DNA of 9,133 nt from Parvularcula sp964484475 (lineage in GTDB: Bacteria > Pseudomonadota > Alphaproteobacteria > Caulobacterales > Parvularculaceae). Positions 1 to 4,959 of this stretch are shown piece by piece. The translations under genes were made by a program, and so were the position numbers. The stretch spans positions 1 to 9,133 of the forward strand of contig CAZAFU010000109.1 of assembly GCA_964484475.1 (NCBI GenBank). Reading direction: 5' to 3'. Each line of letters starts with the position of its first letter. The stretch's first letter is position 1. The notes beneath the pieces were generated by a model. That model worked only from the letters and a program-made list of their open reading frames with translations. It ran no database searches and was not told where the DNA came from.

Positions 1-160
1 GCGCTTCGGGATCGGTATGAACACGGACCACACCCTCGAGGAGGTCGGCCAGCAGTTCTCGGTCACCCGTGAGCGGATCCGCCAGATCGAAGCGAAGGCG
101 CTGCGCAAGCTCAAGCACCCGAGCCGGAGCCGCAAGCTCCGCAGCTTCCTCGACAACTAG
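1..160 (+). CDS. rpoD: RNA polymerase sigma factor RpoD (sigma-70), C-terminal end only
   Basis: This is the 3' end of the housekeeping sigma factor gene; the gene begins outside the window and the reading frame starts at base 2. The 52 visible residues are the end of sigma region 4.2, the helix-turn-helix that reads the -35 promoter element. TLEEVGQQFSVTRERIRQIE is the near-invariant HTH core, and the protein ends HPSRSRKLRSFLDN, as alphaproteobacterial RpoD proteins do. Family knowledge: RpoD guides core RNA polymerase to most growth-phase promoters. The gene ends with TAG at 158-160, nine bases before a strong intrinsic terminator. The stop lies in a CTAG palindrome that also supplies the stop codon of the convergent kinase gene. 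Identification is essentially certain; only the C-terminal part can be judged. Confidence 0.97.
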   Translation, partial: RFGIGMNTDHTLEEVGQQFSVTRERIRQIEAKALRKLKHPSRSRKLRSFLDN

Positions 161-690
161 GAACGAAAGGCCCGCTCCGGCGGGTCTTTTTCATTGCGGC
201 CGAGCAGGGCCTTGATCTCCCGGACCTGCTTCTCGGTGGAATTCTCACCGTCGATGACGAGAATGTCCGGAGTGACCTCGAGGCTCTGCATCTGGCTTGC
301 GAGCAGGGCCGTCCTCGCGAAGTGGTTCTTTCTTTCACTCAGCCTGCGGGCAAGTTCGTCTTCGGGCACGTGTGGCAGGATGAAGCGCGGCTCCACCAGA
401 AGAAGCTTTTGCAGGAGGTCCCTCACCCGCTGCGACAGGCTCGAGCAGGCCACGACGATCTTCGGCTCGTCCCGCGCGATGACCGCGGCTGCCACCCGTC
501 CAAGCCAGGGTTCCCGCATCTCGTCGGTCAGCCCGATGCCTCTGGACATCAGCGTCTTGGCCTCCTCGCTGTGATAGAGGTCGCCCTCCACGACAGCCCA
601 TCCGAGCTCCTCCGCCAGCGCCGCCGCCAGAGTGCTCTTGCCGCAGCCCGAAGGCCCCATCACAATCAGCACGTCGTCGAGCCGTGCCAC
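157..690 (-). CDS. gntK: Gluconokinase (GntK family P-loop kinase)
   Basis: A 177-residue cytoplasmic kinase, the usual length for GntK (about 165-180). Family reaction: ATP plus D-gluconate gives 6-phosphogluconate, which enters the pentose-phosphate or Entner-Doudoroff pathway. Visible motifs: Walker A GPSGCGKST at residues 12-20; the EGDLYH segment at 35-40 typical of gluconate kinases; LTDEMREPWL at 54-63, matching the conserved L-D/T-D-x-x-R-x-P-W-L motif; ACSSL at 81-85 (usually CSAL); and the lid/substrate segment RKNHFARTALLASQMQSLE from 120. The start is GTG at 690 with a GAGGAG Shine-Dalgarno 5 nt upstream. The conserved domain ends near residue 163; the last residues (about 169-174, DPPERA) are encoded by the rpoD terminator hairpin. 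The gene converges on rpoD and is divergent from the DUF4281 gene across 71 bp. Gluconate as substrate is inferred from the family; a related small-metabolite kinase is possible. Confidence 0.9.
   Translation of the reverse strand: MARLDDVLIVMGPSGCGKSTLAAALAEELGWAVVEGDLYHSEEAKTLMSRGIGLTDEMREPWLGRVAAAVIARDEPKIVVACSSLSQRVRDLLQKLLLVEPRFILPHVPEDELARRLSERKNHFARTALLASQMQSLEVTPDILVIDGENSTEKQVREIKALLGRNEKDPPERAFRS
169..191 (+). terminator. Intrinsic terminator of rpoD
   Basis: A 7-bp stem GGCCCGC (169-175) pairs with GCGGGTC (180-186) through one G-T wobble around the tetraloop TCCG. Five T residues (187-191) follow at once. It starts 8 nt after the rpoD stop codon, so it is the expected rho-independent terminator for rpoD. 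Read on the other strand, the stem is followed by TTTCGTT, a poor U-tract, so it should be much weaker for the convergent gene. Oddly, the whole element lies inside the 3' coding part of the minus-strand kinase gene. Confidence 0.88.
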
Positions 691-695
691 AAACT

Positions 696-701
696 CTCCT
701 C
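696..701 (-). promoter_or_regulatory. Shine-Dalgarno supporting the GTG start of gntK
   Basis: On the minus strand this reads GAGGAG, 5 nt before GTG at 690. No in-frame ATG with comparable spacing lies nearby, so this site fixes the kinase start as GTG. It lies in the 71-bp divergent space between gntK and the DUF4281 gene, where I could not pick out a convincing -35/-10 pair on either strand. Confidence 0.7.
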
Positions 702-749
702 AAATCAGCCTCAACCGATGAAGAGAGTAGCGCACGGAGGGTTCGAGGA

Positions 750-755
750 AAGGAG
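750..755 (+). promoter_or_regulatory. Shine-Dalgarno that fixes the start of the DUF4281 gene
   Basis: AAGGAG sits 6 nt before ATG at 762. The frame stays open upstream to an ATG at 684, but that would add 26 polar residues, enter the divergent kinase gene and lack a ribosome site. ATG 762 starts the protein directly at the family's conserved N-terminus. Confidence 0.75.
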
Positions 756-761
756 CTGCCG

Positions 762-1265
762 ATGGCACCTGAAGAACTGTTCCAGTTGGTGAACCTCCTG
801 GTCCTGCCGGCCTGGGTGCTGCTTGTCTTCCTGCCGCGCTGGCGCCTGACCCAGACCGTCGCCTTCGGGGTGACCGTCCCGGTTCTCGGCCTTGCCTATG
901 TCGCGATCCTCGTGCGTTCGTTCTCCGGCGGGGAAGGGTTTTCGCCCGCAGATTTTTCGACCCTGGAAGGGGTCAAGGGCCTCCTCTCCAACGATCTCGG
1001 CCTCGTCGCGGGCTGGGCGCATTACCTGGCCTTCGATCTTTTCGTCGGAACCTGGATCGTCAGGGACTCCAGGGCGGCGGGGGTGGCCCATGGCTTCGTG
1101 GTGGTCCCGCTCGTTTTCACGTTCCTCGCGGGGCCCCTGGGACTGCTGCTCTATCTCCTGGCACGGCAGTTCAAGAGCCGGCGCTTCCTCGCCGAGCCGA
1201 CACCCTTCGCCAATATCCTTGCCGCGCAGGGCGAAGCCCTTCCATCGCAGGGCGGTGACGTCTAA
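762..1265 (+). CDS. ABA4-like (DUF4281) integral membrane protein
   Basis: A 167-residue inner-membrane protein with four predicted helices at about 7-25, 33-53, 83-101 and 109-134. Its pattern is that of the ABA4-like/DUF4281 family: an N-terminal LFQLVNLLVLPAWVLLVFLP block, a W-x-H-Y-L-A-F-D-x-F-V-G-x-W block at 85-98 followed by D102, H110, and an F-T-F-L-A-G-P-x-G-L-L-L-Y-L-L block at 119-133. The plant founder, ABA4, is needed for neoxanthin formation. Bacterial homologues are widespread and mostly without assigned function, so no carotenoid role is claimed; no carotenoid gene is visible here. The polar C-terminal tail from about 136 is probably cytoplasmic. The gene diverges from gntK and is followed after 35 bp by a membrane microprotein gene, probably on the same transcript. 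Family assignment is firm; biochemical role is unknown. Confidence 0.85.
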   Translation: MAPEELFQLVNLLVLPAWVLLVFLPRWRLTQTVAFGVTVPVLGLAYVAILVRSFSGGEGFSPADFSTLEGVKGLLSNDLGLVAGWAHYLAFDLFVGTWIVRDSRAAGVAHGFVVVPLVFTFLAGPLGLLLYLLARQFKSRRFLAEPTPFANILAAQGEALPSQGGDV

Positions 1266-1300
1266 CCGGACCCGACCCAAGCGTTCAGGAGTTCACCCCC

Positions 1301-1393
1301 ATGCGAGAAAAGCGGCCCGTCTTCGGTTTCGGCTTCCTGATCTTCCTGGCGGTGGTGATCTGGGCCCTCCTGCGCATGGGGATCTTCAACTAG
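1301..1393 (+). CDS. Hypothetical 30-residue single-pass membrane microprotein
   Basis: An open frame of 30 codons begins ATG at 1301, ends TAG at 1391-1393, and has AGGAG at 1287-1291, 9 nt before the start. The product has a basic N-terminus (MREKRP), a hydrophobic stretch from about residue 8 to 24 (FGFGFLIFLAVVIWALL), then RMGIFN. This predicts one transmembrane helix with its N-terminus inside the cell. It lies 35 bp after the DUF4281 gene, so the two are likely co-transcribed. Its last 8 bases overlap the 3' end of the convergent amidase gene. I recognise no known family, and it does not resemble CydX or KdpF. Support comes from the ribosome site, the composition and the way it fills the gap between genes. 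It could still be a chance frame, because the region is short. Confidence 0.55.
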   Translation: MREKRPVFGFGFLIFLAVVIWALLRMGIFN

Positions 1394-2105
1394 AGCCGGT
1401 CCGTGGCGGGAACGCGCCCCTGGTTTCCTTGATCGCCGCCCGGGTCGATTCGCTGAGCCCTTCCCCGAGGTGGTCAGGACAGAAGCGGCGCTGGAAAGCG
1501 ATCACGCATGCCATCGCCCCGAACCGCTCCACTGCGTAGCCGATCTCCTCGAGAAGCCCGAGGGCCTCTTCGGCGGAGGGAAGCTCCTCGGGCGTCTTGC
1601 CGGACCACGGGCCGATCGCGAGCCGTTCAAGTGCGAGAACCTGCCAGGGGAACTTCTCGCCCGGATCCTCCTTGCGGCCGGGCGCAATGTCCGAATGGCC
1701 AAGCACCCGTCCCGGAGGGATGCCGTAGCGCTCACGGACCTGCCGGAGGAGGAGGACGAGGGCGTCGATCTGCTCGTCCGGAAACTCCTCATAGCCCCAT
1801 TCATGTCCGGGGTTCACGAGCTCGATGCCCAGGGAGACGGAATTGATGTCCTTCTCGCCCGCCCATTCGGAGACGCCTGCATGCCAGGCACGCCTCTCCT
1901 CTGGAACCAACGCGTGGGTCCGCCCATGCGGCTCGATCATGTAGTGGGCGGAAACCTCGCTCTGCTCGTCGCACATGCGCTCGAGCGCCTCGTCAGCCGA
2001 CTTCATCCCCGTGTAGTGAAGCACCACCATGGAGATCGAATGTCCCTTCCTGTCACCATGATTGGGCGAGGGGAAAACCTGATCAGTGTTATCGTTCGGG
2101 CTCAT
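1386..2105 (-). CDS. N-acetylmuramoyl-L-alanine amidase, AmpD/AmiD type (Amidase_2), with C-terminal peptidoglycan-binding-like domain
   Basis: This 239-residue zinc amidase cleaves the bond between N-acetylmuramic acid and L-alanine in peptidoglycan or anhydro-muropeptides. The Amidase_2 domain spans about 10-165. Expected zinc ligands are H30 (VVLHYTGM), H137 (VLGHSDI) and D147 (GRKEDPG). K145 and E95 (SLGIELVNPG) match the catalytic lysine and glutamate. The H-x7-K-x-D spacing equals that of AmpD (H154, K162, D164). SAHYMI at 52-57 and RRAWHAGVSEW at 71-81 are also family motifs. Residues about 176-228 resemble a small helical peptidoglycan-binding domain (EEALGLLEEIGY, VIAFQRRF). No signal peptide or lipobox is visible, which suggests a cytoplasmic recycling role, although export cannot be excluded. 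ATG 2105 lies 17 nt inside the upstream permease gene, with a weak AAGG before it, so translational coupling is likely. The 3' end overlaps the convergent microprotein frame by 8 nt. Confidence 0.9.
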   Translation of the reverse strand: MSPNDNTDQVFPSPNHGDRKGHSISMVVLHYTGMKSADEALERMCDEQSEVSAHYMIEPHGRTHALVPEERRAWHAGVSEWAGEKDINSVSLGIELVNPGHEWGYEEFPDEQIDALVLLLRQVRERYGIPPGRVLGHSDIAPGRKEDPGEKFPWQVLALERLAIGPWSGKTPEELPSAEEALGLLEEIGYAVERFGAMACVIAFQRRFCPDHLGEGLSESTRAAIKETRGAFPPRTGSS

Positions 2106-3036
2106 GACCGGCCTTGATTTTCTCTTGGGACTCCGCCTCGGCGGCAGCCGCGGCGATGACCTGTTTGCGATCGGGCGGGTGCGCCCTGATCAGGATGACC
2201 CCAACACCGGACATCACGAACAGTGCTCCCACTCCTATCCTGAGTGTGAGAACTTCACCGAGCAGGAGAACGCCGAAGATCACGGCGAACACGGTGATCA
2301 GGAGGCCCGAGGGCGCGACGACGCTCAGGGGCAGCCGCTGGAGAAGGTAGTAATAGGTCGTGTGACCGAAGACGCTGGCCACGAGGACGGAATAGATCAG
2401 CGATAGGACAATGGCATCCCGGTCCGGCCCCTCGAGCCATGAGACATTGTCGTCGATGAAGAGCGCGGCAGGGACGATGCCGACAACGCTGCCGACGACG
2501 GCCATCCACGCAAGAAGAGAGAGCGGTTTGATACCCTGGATCTTCTTGACGAAGATCGCCCCCGTCGCCTCGGCGGTCGTTGCACTGACGATCAGGAAGG
2601 CCCCCAGCGGCAGGTTGCGGCTCCCGGCGGCATCACCTTCGGCGGTGGCGATGACAAGGACCCCGCCCAGTGCGACGGCGATGCCGGAAATTCGCTTCCA
2701 GCCGACGGTCTCCCCGAGGAAGACCACCGAAAAGATGGTGGCGATGACAACGTAGCTCTCTGCCAGGATGGCACCGATGCTGGCCGTCGTCAGCATGATG
2801 CCGGAGAACATCAGGAGGTAGTTGAGACCACCGAAGCAGACCCCTGCAATCAGGACCCGGTGCATCTGCCCCGGATGCCAGCGCAACAGCGGCGCCAGGA
2901 GGAGCGCAAGGATCGGCATTCGCCAGGCGACATAGGTGATCGGCGAGACCAGCTCGGTCACGCCCTTCACGATCACCATGTGAAGGCCCCACGCAAGGCA
3001 GACACCGATGAGGAGGACGAGCTGGAGCGGCTTCAC
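2089..3036 (-). CDS. DMT-superfamily EamA-type permease
   Basis: A 315-residue inner-membrane transporter with two tandem EamA repeats (about 6-131 and 144-284) and ten predicted helices, the usual DMT architecture and length. Each repeat carries the recurring LGE turn (FLGET at 106-110, LLGEV at 258-262) before a last hydrophobic pair. Family members export amino acids, drugs or metabolites; the substrate here cannot be read from sequence. After the final helix comes a charged, alanine-rich cytoplasmic tail (about 286-315, with AAAAAEAESQEK), whose codons contain the start of the amidase gene. The start is GTG at 3036, overlapping the ABC exporter stop as GTGA, so it is probably translated by coupling. 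A start-proximal AAGG lies about 10 nt upstream. It is the middle gene of an exporter-permease-amidase operon. Confidence 0.88.
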   Translation of the reverse strand: MKPLQLVLLIGVCLAWGLHMVIVKGVTELVSPITYVAWRMPILALLLAPLLRWHPGQMHRVLIAGVCFGGLNYLLMFSGIMLTTASIGAILAESYVVIATIFSVVFLGETVGWKRISGIAVALGGVLVIATAEGDAAGSRNLPLGAFLIVSATTAEATGAIFVKKIQGIKPLSLLAWMAVVGSVVGIVPAALFIDDNVSWLEGPDRDAIVLSLIYSVLVASVFGHTTYYYLLQRLPLSVVAPSGLLITVFAVIFGVLLLGEVLTLRIGVGALFVMSGVGVILIRAHPPDRKQVIAAAAAEAESQEKIKAGHEPER

Positions 3037-4829
3037 CTCACGTCCGCCTTCCGGTCCTGGAGTGCGACGAGCCTTGCGTAGAGGCCGCCGCGGGACACGA
3101 GCTCGTCATGGCTGCCCTTCTCGCGAAGCTGGCCCTTTTCCATCACGGCAATCAGGTCGGCATCGCGGATGGTTGAAAGCCTATGGGCGATCACGAGGGT
3201 CGTCCGTCCACGGCGCAAGCGAGCCATGGCGTCTTCGATCAGCCGCTCGCTTTCCGCGTCGAGAGCCGAGGTGGCCTCGTCGAGGAGCAGGATCGGGGCG
3301 TCCTTGAGAAAGGCCCGCGCAAGGGCGACCCGTTGGCGCTCGCCCCCCGAGAGGGCGCCTCCGCCTTCTCCCACAAGGGTGGCGTAGCCCTGCGGCAGGG
3401 CCATGATGAAGTCATGCGCGGCCGCCGCCCTTGCGGCTTCCTCGATATCGGCATCGCTCGCATCGAGGCGCCCGAGCCGGATATTGTCCGCAACCGAAGT
3501 GTCGAAAAGGACAGGGGTCTGGGTGACCAGACTGATGTTGCTGCGGAGTTCCTCGATGGCGAGCCGGCGGACCTCCTTCCCCTCGATCGTGACCTCGCCG
3601 CGTTCGGCCTCGTAGAAGCGGTTCAGGAGTCCGAACACGGTCGATTTGCCCGCTCCAGATGGCCCGACGAGAGCGGCTGTCGCACCGGCCGGCACATGCA
3701 GGGAGAAGTCCCGAAGGATCGCGGTTTCGCGGTCATAGGCGAAGGTGACGCCCGAGAAGCTCACGCCCGGCGCATGGCCCGGCGGCAGGGCGAGGGGGAC
3801 GGGATCGGCGACATTGACGATCTTCGGCTCGTCGTCGATCACGGACATGACCCGTTCGACCGCTGCCAGCCCCTCCTGCAGGACCGCGTTCAGCGTGCCG
3901 AGGCCCCGCGCGGGCTGGGAAAGCAGAGCCATCGCGATCAGGAAGGCCACGAGCTCCGGCCCCGTCAGAAGGCCCCGGTCGATCCTGAAGGCGGCCACGC
4001 CGATGATGAGCGCGATGGCGGCAGAGGAGATGATCGTGATGATCGGCTCGTTCAGCGCCCGCAGGCGGATCAGCCGGGTCAGGAGGACCCTGCGTTCTTC
4101 GAATGCGCCATCCATCCTCGATCGCTCGTAGCCCTGGAGATTGTAGCTCTTCACGGTCTCCTGCCCGGCGAGGCTTTCGGAGAGGATCCCGGTCAGGTCC
4201 CCGATCTGTCCCTGGACCTGTCGGGCAAGTCGCCTGATGGCCTTTCCGATGACGGTGATCGGCACGCCTATGAGCGGGTAGATCAGCAGGACACAGAGGA
4301 AGAGGATGGGGTCGAGGAAGGCGAGGACCCCGATGAAACCGATCAGCCTGACGACGTCCCGCGCCGCGTTCGGGACGCGGTTCAGGGTCTCCCTCAGGAC
4401 GGTCATGTCGTTGGTGAAGCGCGAAACAAGGCTCCCCACGCGCCGGTCGCCCTCACCCCTGCCCTTCAATTGGGCGAGATCGAAGCGGATGATCGCGCCG
4501 TACATCCGCTGCTGGAGGTCCCTGAGCACCTTCACCCCGGCACCCTGCGCGAAGATCGCCTGCAGGTAGAAAAAGCCGGCCTGGGCAAGGGCGATGACGA
4601 TCACGAGGATCGGGCCCCAGAACATCACGTCTTCCGGCGAGACATCGGTGAAGCGCTCCGAGCGGCCAGGCTCCAGGCCTGCGAAGATCCACTCGGTGCC
4701 GAGGACGAAGGCCACTTCGGCCAGGGCCAGACCGACCATGAAAACCAGCGCGAGAAGAAGCTGTCCCGTGTACCGGGCCAGATGCTCGCGCCAGACCCGC
4801 GCGATCAGGGAACGATTGCGATTCGCCAT
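3033..4829 (-). CDS. MsbA-type ABC exporter half-transporter (fused membrane and ATPase domains)
   Basis: A 598-residue type IV ABC exporter: six-helix membrane domain (about 20-310) and nucleotide-binding domain (about 355-595). Motifs: Walker A GPSGAGKST 389-397; Q-loop Q437 (SLVTQTPVLF); signature LSGGE 493-497; Walker B ILLLDEAT 513-520 with catalytic E518; D-loop SALD 521-524; H-loop H549. All are intact, so an active homodimer is expected. ATG 4829 was chosen because AAGGA lies 6 nt upstream and the protein then begins just before the first helix. The frame stays open to 4991, but that extension has no ribosome site, is not membrane-like and enters the divergent waaA gene. The coupling helices and the TGELLSRFTND-like segment GSLVSRFTND (132-141) resemble MsbA. 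Divergence from waaA-lpxK supports a lipid A flippase role, but this is inference; multidrug export is the alternative. The stop overlaps the permease start by 4 nt. Confidence 0.9.
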   Translation of the reverse strand: MANRNRSLIARVWREHLARYTGQLLLALVFMVGLALAEVAFVLGTEWIFAGLEPGRSERFTDVSPEDVMFWGPILVIVIALAQAGFFYLQAIFAQGAGVKVLRDLQQRMYGAIIRFDLAQLKGRGEGDRRVGSLVSRFTNDMTVLRETLNRVPNAARDVVRLIGFIGVLAFLDPILFLCVLLIYPLIGVPITVIGKAIRRLARQVQGQIGDLTGILSESLAGQETVKSYNLQGYERSRMDGAFEERRVLLTRLIRLRALNEPIITIISSAAIALIIGVAAFRIDRGLLTGPELVAFLIAMALLSQPARGLGTLNAVLQEGLAAVERVMSVIDDEPKIVNVADPVPLALPPGHAPGVSFSGVTFAYDRETAILRDFSLHVPAGATAALVGPSGAGKSTVFGLLNRFYEAERGEVTIEGKEVRRLAIEELRSNISLVTQTPVLFDTSVADNIRLGRLDASDADIEEAARAAAAHDFIMALPQGYATLVGEGGGALSGGERQRVALARAFLKDAPILLLDEATSALDAESERLIEDAMARLRRGRTTLVIAHRLSTIRDADLIAVMEKGQLREKGSHDELVSRGGLYARLVALQDRKADVR

Positions 4830-4959
4830 CGCTGATCCTTGGCAATTGCCGGCCGAGCGGTCCATAGCGGCCGCCTGTTGGTATTTTATCGCCGGCGCCA
4901 CGTGCTTTTTCCTCTGGTAAGTGGCAAGGGCGCATGCTGCGCAAGATGAGACGGACGGA
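4830..4959. promoter_or_regulatory. Divergent control region between the ABC exporter operon and waaA-lpxK-lpxL
   Basis: This 130-bp space must hold the promoters of both operons. It contains the only clear AT-rich island of the window (GTATTTTATC at 4881-4890). On the minus strand this gives TAAAAT (4888-4883), a fair -10 match for the exporter operon, but I see no good -35 hexamer 16-18 bp further upstream. No convincing plus-strand promoter is visible. Other content: the palindromes GGCAATTGCC (4841-4850) and GCGGCCGC (4867-4874), and a 10-codon frame (ATG 4934 to TGA 4966) that overlaps the waaA start. That promoters exist here follows from gene orientation; their exact positions are not established. 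Confidence 0.5.
4836..4840 (-). promoter_or_regulatory. Shine-Dalgarno that fixes the start of the ABC exporter gene
   Basis: Reads AAGGA on the minus strand, 6 nt before ATG 4829. The in-frame upstream candidates (4865 and 4991) have no such site. Directly upstream of it lies the perfect 10-bp palindrome GGCAATTGCC (4841-4850), which could be an operator or a chance palindrome. Confidence 0.7.

Noticed and set aside
684..761. Upstream 26-codon extension of the DUF4281 gene
   Set aside because: It would enter the divergent kinase gene, lacks a ribosome site, and is polar and unlike the family N-terminus. ATG 762 has AAGGAG at good spacing.
1470..2117. A 215-codon plus-strand open frame opposite the amidase
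   Set aside because: The minus strand has all zinc and catalytic residues of an amidase; the plus frame has no motif or ribosome site.
3183..4835. A 550-codon open frame on the plus strand opposite the ABC exporter gene
   Set aside because: Its product is low in hydrophobic order and rich in Asp, Glu, Arg, Pro and Gly, as expected for the antisense of high-GC codons. The minus strand encodes a complete ABC exporter with all motifs.
4867..4874. GCGGCCGC palindrome in the divergent region
   Set aside because: An 8-bp all-GC palindrome is expected by chance in DNA this rich in G and C; nothing else marks it as a site.
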